Counted from the stretch's first letter, positions 1 to 7,219 are shown. The stretch: DNA of 13,790 bases from Methanomassiliicoccus sp. UBA345 (GCA_002504525.1 DATD01000002.1:3021-16810); one strand, 5' to 3'. Made by a program: numbers and translations. Notes: a model not told the origin generated them from the sequence alone.

Positions 1-52
1 CCGGCGCCCGCACTTCTTTGAACCATTCTTGCGCGACATCATTTTTTGACAT
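1..52 (-). CDS. Possible N-terminus of an unknown protein, cut by the window edge
   Basis: Seventeen codons read leftward from an ATG at 52-50 to the edge, giving MSKNDVAQEWFKEVRAP. The composition (Lys, Glu, Gln, Trp, Phe with few rare codons) looks like a real N-terminus, and the orientation matches the CDF gene to its right. Against it, no Shine-Dalgarno sequence is visible, and the nearest AT-rich element (about 100-113) is too far for a leaderless start. The family cannot be named from this much sequence. The 126 bases between this start and the end of the CDF gene hold nothing else I can support. Confidence 0.33.
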   Translation of the reverse strand, partial: MSKNDVAQEWFKEVRAP

Positions 53-178
53 GCAGGCGAGCAGAGTGCGCGCCCAAGTCGTTGATCGATGTTTCAAAAC
101 ATTACTTTGACAAGACCATCCCTCCGCCGGTCGAGGACATGGTCATTCCCTACAGCGTCGTGCGGCCAGTGGCCATCT

Positions 179-1060
179 CTACTCGGACCCTTCCTCCCGA
201 TACTTTATGCAGTGAGTCTCGTCCTCTATGCGGATGTTGGGGACAATGCCAGGGATCGCGTTTATGAGATCATCCTCGATCGTCAGGATGATTCTGTTCC
301 CCTCTGAAACGGTGATGCCGCCCTCCAGGCACATGTGGACCTCCATGAACACATTGTGACCGGACCGGCGGGTCTTCAGATCATGATACTCCAGATAGCC
401 ACTGTGTCGGTCTAGGATCTCTTCGATGATCTCTTCCTCTTCCTCGCAGGTGGAGTCCATAAGGTCATGGAGCGTCTTTCGCAGCACCGAGACGCCCATC
501 CTGGCGAGGAGGGCGGCCACGACTATCGCGATGACCGCGTCGAGGATGAAAAGGTTGGTCAAGGTGGCAACGAACAGGGCGATAACGACTCCGACCGATG
601 AGATCACGTCGGAGAACAGATGCTTGGCATCACCTTCGAGGGCCATGGAGCGGTTCTTCCGGGCCTCACGCATCATGACGATGGCAAGTCCACCGTTAAG
701 AGAGGTGGCGCCAAGGGAAACGATAAGACCAAGGCCTATGTTCTCCAGCGGAACAGGGCTGAGAAGGCGGCTGATGCTGGCCTCCACGATCACTACCGCG
801 GCGATGATGATGAGGACGCCTTCTATCAGCGCAGAGATGTTCTCGGCCTTCTGATGACCATACTTGTGATCAACGTCCTCCGGCCTGCTCGCGATCATCA
901 GCGCCATGAACATCATGAGCGATGCCACAATGTTGATGATCGATTCCAAGGCATCGGAGAGCAGGGCAACGGAGTTGGACAAGAGATAAGCGAGTACTTT
1001 CAGAAGAAAGACTATGATACCGACAATGATAGCGATGATGGCGATCCGCTTCTTGTCCAT
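179..1060 (-). CDS. Cation diffusion facilitator (CDF) family metal transporter
   Basis: This is a divalent metal/proton antiporter of the inner membrane, of the type that exports Zn, Fe, Mn or similar ions. The 293 residues have the family layout: about six helices (near 5-30, 33-54, 78-98, 107-129, 150-167, 170-190) and a C-terminal cytoplasmic domain. TM2 carries SDALES (35-40), with E39 and N43 at the positions that are Asp in FieF. The loop has YGHQKAE (67-73), and TM5 has H147-x3-D151, the usual binding-site pair. A run of five Glu (206-210) starts the cytoplasmic domain, and a late DETH (280-283) is typical of that domain. The Glu/Asn pair in TM2 differs from the four-acidic Zn site, so the metal cannot be assigned. 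The ATG at 1060 has no Shine-Dalgarno sequence but lies about 29 bases after a TATA-like element, which fits a leaderless transcript. Confidence 0.93.
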   Translation of the reverse strand: MDKKRIAIIAIIVGIIVFLLKVLAYLLSNSVALLSDALESIINIVASLMMFMALMIASRPEDVDHKYGHQKAENISALIEGVLIIIAAVVIVEASISRLLSPVPLENIGLGLIVSLGATSLNGGLAIVMMREARKNRSMALEGDAKHLFSDVISSVGVVIALFVATLTNLFILDAVIAIVVAALLARMGVSVLRKTLHDLMDSTCEEEEEIIEEILDRHSGYLEYHDLKTRRSGHNVFMEVHMCLEGGITVSEGNRIILTIEDDLINAIPGIVPNIRIEDETHCIKYREEGSE

Positions 1061-1083
1061 AATACGTTCATTGCATTGACACC

Positions 1084-1094
1084 TTTACATTTTT
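1084..1094 (-). promoter_or_regulatory. Likely box A (TATA) of the CDF gene
   Basis: The minus strand reads AAAAATGTAAA, centred about 29 bases before the CDF start codon. This is the spacing of an archaeal box A to the transcription start, so the message would be leaderless or nearly so. Confidence 0.45.
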
Positions 1095-1248
1095 CGCTTC
1101 AATGTACAGATGTTCGCTGATGTCCCCCTGCCCCTCGAGCAGGATGGGATACCGTTTCGCTCCGACCCGTAGCACTTGTTGACCATGACGGCCGAGATGT
1201 CAAAACTGACCATGCTGCATCGTGAGCGGCATACGCCGCCAGCGAAGC

Positions 1249-1256
1249 AAAAAAAA
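1249..1256 (-). terminator. T-tract that could end the small zinc-finger transcript
   Basis: Eight consecutive T on the minus strand lie about 130 bases past the stop of the 1386-1550 gene and before the CDF promoter. Archaeal termination relies on U-tracts. A small hairpin (GCGGC, loop ATAC, GCCGC) sits at 1226-1239, on the far side of the tract for this reading direction, so it is not a bacterial-style stem before the Ts. Confidence 0.4.
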
Positions 1257-1298
1257 TATGGCAGTTTCATCTGCTCAGCCGATGCAATACGCCAAGAT

Positions 1299-1343
1299 CG
1301 TTCAAGAGAACGTTGGTGGGTGTGCATCATTCAAGAATGATGC
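1299..1343. repeat. Two adjacent palindromes sharing a TTCAAGA core
   Basis: The first is CGTTC-AAGA-GAACG (1299-1312). The second is the 20-base inverted repeat GCATCATTCAAGAATGATGC (1324-1343), with nine paired bases per arm. Both contain TTCAAGA followed by AA within 1-2 bases, and their centres are 28 bases apart, close to three helical turns. They lie between the small zinc-finger gene and the CDF promoter. They could be operator half-sites for one dimeric regulator or a pair of RNA hairpins. The rest of the 325-base gap 1061-1385 shows only the CDF promoter, the T-tract and the weak stem CCTGC/GCAGG at 1126-1142. I see no gene there. Confidence 0.5.
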
Positions 1344-1385
1344 CGCCAGAAAGTGAAAAAGACAATGAGGGAGGAGGGCCAAGGA

Positions 1386-1550
1386 TCAGGCTCCGCCCTG
1401 TGCGCGCTCCTTCCAGTTGTCCACCATGCCGCCGCGGTGCGAACAGTCTGTGCATTTGGGGTGGTCCTCCCATTCGCTTTTGCCGTGCAGGTAGAAGAAC
1501 TCGCAGTTGGGACAGATGTGCTCCACAGTGGCTGACGTCTCATCAGTCAT
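1386..1550 (-). CDS. Small zinc-finger (CxxC...CxxC) protein
   Basis: A 54-residue protein with CPNC (13-16) and CTDC (33-36) separated by 16 residues, and with His22 and His30 between them. This is a zinc-ribbon spacing in an otherwise acidic, aromatic-containing miniprotein. Such proteins bind one Zn and usually contact nucleic acid or a partner protein, but no specific role can be read here. I chose ATG 1550 because MTDETSATVEH reads as a natural N-terminus. The upstream in-frame ATG at 1580 gives 64 residues but has its AGG directly abutting the start, too close for a ribosome site. The start is therefore uncertain. It is divergent from the AAA+ operon, with about 180 bases shared between them. 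Confidence 0.6.
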   Translation of the reverse strand: MTDETSATVEHICPNCEFFYLHGKSEWEDHPKCTDCSHRGGMVDNWKERAQGGA

Positions 1551-1683
1551 ATGCCCACGTAAGGGCACTGTCCATATCATCCTTTTGGGGAAAACGCAGC
1601 CCTGTCTGAAAGGACGGGGAGCACTAGCTGGCTGGAATCACAGCAAAAGCTACCTATCGTTTGAATTTTTCAGAATGGGGAAA

Positions 1684-1695
1684 GATTAGAATAAC
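1684..1695 (+). promoter_or_regulatory. Candidate TATA element for the AAA+/VWA operon
   Basis: GATTAGAATAAC lies about 40 bases before the AAA+ start, which would put transcription near 1715 and leave a short leader carrying the GAGGAAGGT ribosome site. It is less AT-rich than the other promoters here, so this is tentative. Confidence 0.35.
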
Positions 1696-1730
1696 CGGCT
1701 ACCGTTTGAAAGCATCGCGAGGAAGGTCAC

Positions 1731-2582
1731 ATGTCCGACGCTGAATCAGGATGCATCTGTCAGGATACGACTAGCGTCATGGAGCGGTCGATACCCCGGG
1801 TCAAGGAGGACATTGCATACACGAGATCGTTCATAGAGCTCATAAGGACGATCGACCTGATACAGCAGAGCGGCCTTCCCGTGCTCCTTACCGGAGAAGC
1901 AGGCAGCGGGAAGAACCAGTCGATCTTCTGCCTTGCCTCCAGACTGCGCCGGCCGGTCATCCGCATCAACTGCTCCGGAGACCTTAGGACATCATCCCTG
2001 CTGGGCCGAATGGCGCCGACCGAGGACGGCCACTTCCGCTGGCAGGACGGCATGATCACCCAGGCCATTCGTGACGGCTACTGGCTCGTCCTCGACGAGA
2101 TCAACGCCCTGGAGGCCGACATACTGTTCTCGCTGCACGGCCTGATCGACGAGAGCAGGATATCGGTGGCGAACAACAGCGAGGTCATCGACGCACATCC
2201 GGGATTCAGGTTGTTCGCGACCATGAACCCTTCCCGCTACTTCGCCACGAAGCCGCTGAACCAGGCGCTGCTGGACCGCATGGCCGTGGTCGAGGTGGAG
2301 TTCGATCCGGAGATCGACGCGCACCTGCTCAAGAGGTTGTCGCTCCCGGCCGACGATGAGACCAGCTTCCTCAAGCTGGTGGACAGCATACGGGATGCGT
2401 GCAAGGACGGCCAGATATCGCAGAACTTCGGCCACCGCACCATGGACAACGTGACGCGGCTGGCGCCCCTGTTCGGGCTGGACAGGGCGTTGGACATCGC
2501 CTTCACCTCGAAGCTTGAGGAAGTGGAGAAGGCGGCGGTCAAGACCATGATCTACGACTTCACGAGGAAGCTCACCAGGTAG
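1731..2582 (+). CDS. MoxR/CbbQ/NorQ-type AAA+ ATPase
   Basis: This is an AAA+ remodelling ATPase of the group that works with a VWA-domain partner to insert metals or activate enzymes (CbbQ-CbbO, NorQ-NorD, CobS-CobT). The 283 residues are a single AAA+ module. The P-loop is GEAGSGKN (55-62), Walker B is LVLDEIN with D122-E123, the sensor-1 region is ATMNPS (M165-N166-P167), and LLDRM (R183) is the likely arginine finger. The P-loop is unusual: the residue after Lys is Asn62 where Thr or Ser normally coordinates Mg. The start ATG is preceded by GAGGAAGGT at good spacing. The stop lies 4 bases before the VWA gene, so the two are surely co-transcribed. It is of the same type as CobS but cannot be called cobaltochelatase, because no CobN or cobalamin gene is nearby. 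Confidence 0.9.
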   Translation: MSDAESGCICQDTTSVMERSIPRVKEDIAYTRSFIELIRTIDLIQQSGLPVLLTGEAGSGKNQSIFCLASRLRRPVIRINCSGDLRTSSLLGRMAPTEDGHFRWQDGMITQAIRDGYWLVLDEINALEADILFSLHGLIDESRISVANNSEVIDAHPGFRLFATMNPSRYFATKPLNQALLDRMAVVEVEFDPEIDAHLLKRLSLPADDETSFLKLVDSIRDACKDGQISQNFGHRTMDNVTRLAPLFGLDRALDIAFTSKLEEVEKAAVKTMIYDFTRKLTR

Positions 2583-2586
2583 GCAC

Positions 2587-4263
2587 ATGGACCGCTCGGA
2601 GTACTATTCACGGCTGGCTAGCATCATCGTCGGCGCTCCCTGTTACGTCTCGGTCGCCGGAAGCCGGACGACTAGAGACACCGTCGGAAAGGCCAGCATG
2701 ATAGTCCTGCCGGAGCGGGGCATGGCCATGGGCATACTTGCCGGCCTGATGGACAACACGCCGGTGCCGCTCACTGACGGTTCCGAAAAGAAGGCCCCGC
2801 CACCCCCTGACCTGCCGGCCGTTCGAGGTATCGACGACCCGACGGCGTTCCGCTTTCTCGCTGAGAGGATGTCCCTCTACCTGGAGTGCGGCCATATCCT
2901 TTTCCCTCCCCTGGACCCGGTCCCCGGGACGGAGGCGGAGCGGGCGATATTCGACGTCCTGGAGGACCGCAGGGCGGAGAGCCTGCTGTCCCGGTCGTTC
3001 CCGGCCCTCGGCCTGAGGTTCCAGCTGGTCGACCGCCTCCTGGTGGTGAGCGCCTCTCCTTACGTGACAGGCAAAGACGGGGAGGACGCCGTTCTTACCA
3101 AGGCGAGAACGGTCCTCCTGTCGGCGCTCAAAGCGGACATGGGGCTGGCGTCCTGCGCCGCCGGCGATACCGTGGTCGGGCGGACCGCCGAGCTCATAAG
3201 GCAGATCGGCGAGCAGCCTTTGGAAAAGGGAGCGGTGGCAGCCGCATGCCAGGAGATCTACGAGCTGGTCAGGAGCGGCGAGTTCTCCGCCCATGCTGTC
3301 GATCCGCAGCGGAGCGGCGACTCGCGTGGCGCGTCCAGCGCCGGCGGGTCGGAGGATAAAAGGGCAAGCGAGGACGGCACCGAGTCCTGTGACGAGCCGT
3401 CGGAGTTTGTCATTGACGATGCCATCACCGCACTGGCCGAGATCTCCAAGGAGATGTCATCGCTTGGGATCGCCATCGAACCGGAGCTGCCGCGGATGCA
3501 AAGCACGGAGAAGAGCGCCGGCCTGATCGACCACAAGGTCATGCGGCGGACCGCCGACATTCTGCGCCGCATCCGCGGTTCGCTGCGCTCATACGACGAG
3601 GTGCTGAGGGACGAAGGCTACGCCATGGACGTCGACGAGCTGGTCCAGCTGAAGGCTGGAAGCTCCGACGCGCGGCATCTCTACTACAACTACCGCAAGG
3701 ACCGCAGCGAGTACGATATGGTCATCTGCCTCGACCGCTCGGCGTCGATGGACGGCGAGCGGCTGGAGCATGCTGTCGGCTCGACCGCCACTCTGGTCCG
3801 CGCGCTGGAGCTGGCTGGGGTGGATTGCGCCGTTACCGCGTATGATGAGATGTCAACCATGGTTAAGGGCTGGGAGCAGAACGTCGAAGCTTCTGCACTC
3901 GCAGACCTCACGGCCGGCGGCGGGACGAGCATCGCCCAGGCGCTGCAGGTGGCCAATGGCCTTCTGGCGAAGAAGAGCGGGAGGTTCGGAGAACGCCAGC
4001 AGGCCATCATCGTCGTGAGCGACGGCCATGACTACTACTTGGAGAGGATCGCCGCCCAGATCGCCATTGCCCGACGCCGGGGAGTGAAGGTCTTCTACAT
4101 CGGCATCGGCGAACAGTGCCGCCGGTTCCTCCGCATCGGCGCCGCTCATTTCCGCTACGACCACAGCGTCATCATCGAGCGGAGCGAGCACATGGGCGAA
4201 GCATTGGCCAGTCTGGCCAGGGCGTTCATCAAGGAATCTGGTTCGGCGTTCAGCGCGCGTTGA
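2587..4263 (+). CDS. VWA-domain protein, CobT/NorD-like partner of the AAA+ ATPase
   Basis: A 558-residue soluble protein and the expected partner of the upstream MoxR-type ATPase. Residues about 60-135 include FDVLEDRRAE (122-131), which resembles the 'LED.R.E' stretch of CobT/NorD N-domains. Residues about 232-275 form a Ser/Gly/Asp/Glu-rich low-complexity linker. The VWA domain spans about 376-550 with a complete MIDAS: D383-x-S385-x-S387, T447 in GGGT, and D479 in VVSDGHD. A complete MIDAS means that it probably binds Mg and a client carboxylate. The ATG follows AGGTAGGCAC and starts 4 bases after the ATPase stop, so coupled translation is likely. The client is not encoded in the window. 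The last few codons run into the transposon relic that follows, so the extreme C-terminus (GSAFSAR) may be insertion-derived. Confidence 0.88.
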   Translation: MDRSEYYSRLASIIVGAPCYVSVAGSRTTRDTVGKASMIVLPERGMAMGILAGLMDNTPVPLTDGSEKKAPPPPDLPAVRGIDDPTAFRFLAERMSLYLECGHILFPPLDPVPGTEAERAIFDVLEDRRAESLLSRSFPALGLRFQLVDRLLVVSASPYVTGKDGEDAVLTKARTVLLSALKADMGLASCAAGDTVVGRTAELIRQIGEQPLEKGAVAAACQEIYELVRSGEFSAHAVDPQRSGDSRGASSAGGSEDKRASEDGTESCDEPSEFVIDDAITALAEISKEMSSLGIAIEPELPRMQSTEKSAGLIDHKVMRRTADILRRIRGSLRSYDEVLRDEGYAMDVDELVQLKAGSSDARHLYYNYRKDRSEYDMVICLDRSASMDGERLEHAVGSTATLVRALELAGVDCAVTAYDEMSTMVKGWEQNVEASALADLTAGGGTSIAQALQVANGLLAKKSGRFGERQQAIIVVSDGHDYYLERIAAQIAIARRRGVKVFYIGIGEQCRRFLRIGAAHFRYDHSVIIERSEHMGEALASLARAFIKESGSAFSAR

Positions 4264-4306
4264 CACTTCCACGATTTCGGTCGCGGGGTTCTGAGGTCGT
4301 CGTCGC

Positions 4307-4513
4307 TCACGACGGAGCCTCCCGAGGGGCATCAATGCGCCCTTCGCATGCATCTCTGTCTGTATGCGATCGACCATCGCCTTCCTCGAACGAGGGACGC
4401 AGCGCGATATTGAACGATGCGTTGACGTCGTCGTGGTCAACGTGCCCGCACGAGCACGTGAAATGTGCTCGATCGTCCGATGAGCGAGCCGGAGCATGAG
4501 CGCCAAGGCTTCC
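4307..4513 (-). pseudogene. tnpB: Relic of an IS200/IS605-type TnpB (C-terminal zinc finger and RuvC-III end)
   Basis: One minus-strand frame is open from a stop at 4516-4514 down to TGA at 4309-4307. It encodes about 68 residues with no start. It contains ARSSDDRAHFTCSCG, then HVDHDDVNASFNIALR, then a hydrophilic tail ending DAPREAPS. The CxCG plus 'DH.DVNA.FNIA' block is the second half of the TnpB zinc finger followed by the last RuvC catalytic Asp region. The first CxxC pair is lost or frame-shifted: a TGCTCC (Cys-Ser) appears in a neighbouring frame just upstream. The rest of the nuclease is absent, so the gene is dead. In active elements the guide (omega) RNA overlaps exactly this 3' part of tnpB. 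The family assignment is firm; the history of deletion is inference. Confidence 0.8.
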
Positions 4514-4581
4514 TCAAAGAGTAGTATAATGGCTGCATCTTCATCTTGTCCACGGCACTTATGGGTTTTGCTTACATTCAT

Positions 4582-4600
4582 CCCATCTTTGAAAGTTGGG
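4582..4600. repeat. Imperfect hairpin, possible IS end
   Basis: CCCATCTTTGAAAGTTGGG pairs with itself except at one central position on each arm (T on one side, T on the other). It sits on the 5' side of the tnpB relic. Subterminal imperfect hairpins of this size are the ends recognised by IS200/IS605 transposases, so this may be the left end of an internally deleted copy. No matching hairpin of the same quality is seen at 4264-4306. The remainder of the 427-base gap 4264-4690 holds only the tnpB relic and the following promoter. Confidence 0.4.
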
Positions 4601-4647
4601 CTTTCTGGGCCCTCAGGTAGCAACGCTATCGCCAGGACCTTTCGCTG

Positions 4648-4660
4648 ATAATTATAATAA
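4648..4660 (+). promoter_or_regulatory. Box A promoter of the PBP4-like gene
   Basis: ATAATTATAATAA lies within a run of A/T. Its centre is about 27-30 bases before 4681-4685, so transcription would begin at or just before the start codon. No Shine-Dalgarno sequence is present, consistent with leaderless translation. Confidence 0.7.
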
Positions 4661-4690
4661 CATACTATTCATTTCCCTCTGGCCGTGAAC

Positions 4691-6256
4691 ATGCGGAGTG
4701 ACGGTACGAAGAGGCCGTTGGCATACATTTTGGCGATCATGGTGGCGTTCCTGCTGACCGCCTCCGGGATATGGATCATAATGGCAGGGGGCAGTGCCGA
4801 TCCCTCCGATGAGTTCTTGACTGAGTTCGACGAGCTGAGATCGAAGGAGCTGTACGCGCATTCCTCATGGGGCCTCATGGTGCTCGATCCCGAGTCCAAT
4901 ACCACTCTGGTCGACGTTCGCTCCGGCGAGATGTTCGTTCCCGGTTCCACGACCAAGCTCTTCACCTCGGCCGCCATCATGATGGCGTTGGGGGCCGATC
5001 ACCGCTTCGTCACTCCTGTCTATGCCACGTCGATGGATGAGAATGGCGTCGCAGGCAACGTCGTACTGGTCGCGTCCGGCGACCCTAACATGGGGGGGCG
5101 CGCCTTAGAGAATGGCGGCATCAACTATACCGACGAGGACCATAGCTATGCCCTCATACAGGGAGGGTGCATCTTGGTTTCCGAGGACCCCCTGGCAGGC
5201 ATCGATTCCCTGGCGCGGCAGATATATGAGTCGGGCGTGAGGGCGGTGGGGGACGTCGTGATAGACGATTCCATTTTCGAGACAGTGGAGATGGAGGAGT
5301 TCGTGATCTCCCCGACCATCATCAACGACAACCTGCTGGACATCATGGTGAGGCCGGGCGCGGTCGACGGGGGAGCGAACATCACGGTACGACCGGCGAC
5401 CGATTTCTTCACCATCAGGAACGAGGTGGTGACGTCGGACGCCACTGACATCACGATCACTGCCTCTGGGCGCGATATCACGGTCCGTGGCCAGATCGCC
5501 GAAGGGAGCGGACAGGTCAACCTCACACACACCGTCCGTGAGCCCGCGGCCTTCGCCCGCGCCCTGCTGATCGAGTCCCTGGAGAGACACGAGATCGATG
5601 TAGGCTCCGACGCAATGGGAGAGAACCCTCGGAGTCTGATACCGTCGGACTATGAGAGCGCGGTCAAGCTCGCCGAGATAAAGTCCGCCCCTCTCTCCGA
5701 GGAGGTCAAACTGACCCTAAAGGTCTCCCACAACCTGCACGCCGAGACCTACCTCTCGCTCATGGCGGCCTCCCGGGGAGGGAGCAACTCCTATGAAGGG
5801 ATGGTGGTGGAGCGGGAGATGCTCGAAAGGCTGGGCATCGACCTGAGCGCGATGTGCCTCTCCGACGGCATGGGCGGAGCCACCGAGGACCGCTTCACTC
5901 CCTCTGCAGCCATACAGCTGCTGAAGGCGATGATGGAAAAAGAGGAGTTCGAGCAGTTCTTCGGCTCGCTGCCGGTGCTGGGCGTGGACGGCAGTCTCGC
6001 CCACTCGGCAGCCGACGGCAGCCCGGCCATCGGAAAGGTCCATGCCAAGACCGGGACGAGGGCAGTGTACAACGTCCTCGGCGACACCGGCATGGCCCAG
6101 ACCAAGGCCCTGGCCGGATACATCGATGCGGCCTCCGGCAAGCGGGTGGTGTTCGCCCTCTTCGTCAACAACGTCATGGTTAACGACTTCGACGACATCA
6201 TGGCCTTAGGCAACGATGTCGCTCTCGTCACCGATATGATCTACCGCCACTTCTGA
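4691..6256 (+). CDS. dacB: PBP4-type serine hydrolase (peptidase S13, D-Ala-D-Ala carboxypeptidase family)
   Basis: In bacteria this family cleaves D-Ala-D-Ala ends and cross-links of murein. A hydrophobic segment at about 10-34 is a signal anchor that places the enzyme outside the membrane. All three active-site motifs are intact: S86-T-T-K89, S346-H-N348 and K453-T-G455. The roughly 260-residue gap between the first two motifs and 107 between the last two match S13 enzymes, in which a large domain is inserted after SxxK. Class C beta-lactamases lack this spacing. The length (521) is usual. The ATG at 4691 was preferred; an in-frame GTG at 4685 adds two residues. Both fit a leaderless transcript from the strong upstream box A. 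The enzyme is unexpected in an archaeon without murein, so the true substrate is unknown. The gene symbol reflects family, not proven role. Confidence 0.87.
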   Translation: MRSDGTKRPLAYILAIMVAFLLTASGIWIIMAGGSADPSDEFLTEFDELRSKELYAHSSWGLMVLDPESNTTLVDVRSGEMFVPGSTTKLFTSAAIMMALGADHRFVTPVYATSMDENGVAGNVVLVASGDPNMGGRALENGGINYTDEDHSYALIQGGCILVSEDPLAGIDSLARQIYESGVRAVGDVVIDDSIFETVEMEEFVISPTIINDNLLDIMVRPGAVDGGANITVRPATDFFTIRNEVVTSDATDITITASGRDITVRGQIAEGSGQVNLTHTVREPAAFARALLIESLERHEIDVGSDAMGENPRSLIPSDYESAVKLAEIKSAPLSEEVKLTLKVSHNLHAETYLSLMAASRGGSNSYEGMVVEREMLERLGIDLSAMCLSDGMGGATEDRFTPSAAIQLLKAMMEKEEFEQFFGSLPVLGVDGSLAHSAADGSPAIGKVHAKTGTRAVYNVLGDTGMAQTKALAGYIDAASGKRVVFALFVNNVMVNDFDDIMALGNDVALVTDMIYRHF

Positions 6257-6274
6257 GGCGGTTCCCAGTCGGCC

Positions 6275-7147
6275 TCAGGCCTTCCGGCGGGAGCTGCCGG
6301 CTTTCACGACCAGGACGGGGCAGCGTGCGTCCCGAATGACCTTCTCGGCCACGCTGCCCAGGCGCAGGTGGGCCAGTCCGGAACGGCCGTGGGTGCCCAT
6401 TACCACTAGGTCCTGCTCTGCGGACGCATCGATGATGACATCGGCCGGGGAGCCGATCACCAGTCTCCGCGTCACTGAGATGCCGAGCTTCTTGCCCTCC
6501 TCCACCACCTGGTCCACCGCGGCCTCCGCCGGAGATGCGTCGCCTTCGTTCCTGCCCTTCGCGCCGATAGCTTTGCCCGCCTCATCGCTGACACTTAGCG
6601 CGGTGACCTCCGCCCCACACGCCTTGGCCAGCTCCAGCCCTTCTTTCACTGCCGGCAGGGAGTTGTCCTTGCCGTCGGACGGTATCAGAACACGCTCGCA
6701 CTTGAAGACCGGCCGCACTGAACCGGCCCGGACAACCAGGACGGGGCAGCGGGCATTCCGAATGACCTTCTCGGCCACGCTGCCCAGCAGCAGATGCGGC
6801 AGACCGCTCCTACCAATGGTCCCCATGACGATGAGGTCATAGTCCTTGGACGCCTCGACGATGTCCCTTTTCGGAATGCCGTCGACGACCATCCCCTCAA
6901 CGTGGACGCCCTGCGCCGCGGCCGTCTCGATCACGTACTGGACCGCTTCCTTGGATGCCTGATACAGCGGCGATTGAATGTCCGGCTCCCCGGGAATGGT
7001 GGCGTAGTTGCTGATGTCGTTGACGCTGATCGCCGTGACCTCCGCCCCCGACTGGCGAGCGAGATCGATCGCGTAGCCAATCGCCGCCTTGGTGTTGTCG
7101 CTGCCGTCGGTGGGTATCAGTATCTTCCGGTACAGTGTCTTGATCAT
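6275..7147 (-). CDS. Universal stress protein with two UspA domains
   Basis: A cytoplasmic nucleotide-binding protein built from two tandem UspA domains (about 1-142 and 150-290). Each begins with a beta strand and a conserved Asp (ILIPTDGS, VLIPSDGK). Each carries the ATP-binding pattern G-x2-G-x9-G-S, near 109-123 (GTIGRSGLPHLLLGS) and 251-265 (GTHGRSGLAHLRLGS), so both are predicted to bind ATP. A stretch of about 30 bases is identical in the two halves, 426 bases apart. The open frame extends to 7186, but ATG 7147 has AGAGGTGA just upstream and starts right before the first Usp strand, so it is the better start (290 residues). The stop is 18 bases from the end of the convergent PBP4-like gene. 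It follows the YczE-like gene in the same direction after 107 bases. Confidence 0.92.
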   Translation of the reverse strand: MIKTLYRKILIPTDGSDNTKAAIGYAIDLARQSGAEVTAISVNDISNYATIPGEPDIQSPLYQASKEAVQYVIETAAAQGVHVEGMVVDGIPKRDIVEASKDYDLIVMGTIGRSGLPHLLLGSVAEKVIRNARCPVLVVRAGSVRPVFKCERVLIPSDGKDNSLPAVKEGLELAKACGAEVTALSVSDEAGKAIGAKGRNEGDASPAEAAVDQVVEEGKKLGISVTRRLVIGSPADVIIDASAEQDLVVMGTHGRSGLAHLRLGSVAEKVIRDARCPVLVVKAGSSRRKA

Positions 7148-7219
7148 CTGTTCACCTCTGAACCTCGTCAGCCGTCCTGCAGGCATCGACGCTTACCATC
7201 CTGAATGGCGTCCAGCCCT

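Noticed and set aside
46..267. 73-codon plus-strand frame at the left edge
   Set aside because: It overlaps the end of the CDF gene on the other strand by about 90 bases, has no ribosome site, and its cysteine pattern is not a known finger. A real small gene cannot be fully excluded.
1085..1330. 81-codon minus-strand frame between the CDF gene and the small zinc-finger gene
   Set aside because: It runs across the CDF promoter, the T-tract and both palindromes. The composition is random-looking and there is no start signal.
1992..2588. 198-codon minus-strand open frame across the AAA+ gene
   Set aside because: It lies wholly opposite the AAA+ ATPase gene, which has all its motifs in place. 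The GC-rich codon bias makes long antisense frames. The peptide is Arg/Val/Gln-rich with no domain.
2608..3294. 228-codon minus-strand open frame across the VWA gene
   Set aside because: Antisense shadow of the VWA protein gene: low-complexity Arg/Gly/His composition, no start site and no recognisable domain.
1731..4263. Cobaltochelatase CobS-CobT
   Set aside because: The architecture matches, but CobN and cobalamin genes are absent and the same architecture occurs in NorQ/D and CbbQ/O. Only the general MoxR/VWA call is supported.
3853..4623. 256-codon minus-strand open frame ending inside the VWA gene
   Set aside because: It crosses the tnpB relic in the wrong frame and then runs antisense through the MIDAS-coding part of the VWA gene. 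The true tnpB signal is in a different frame at 4307-4513.
4691..6256. Beta-lactamase (class C) annotation
   Set aside because: The gap of about 260 residues between SxxK and SxN is that of S13 PBP4 enzymes, and the second motif is SHN, not YxN.
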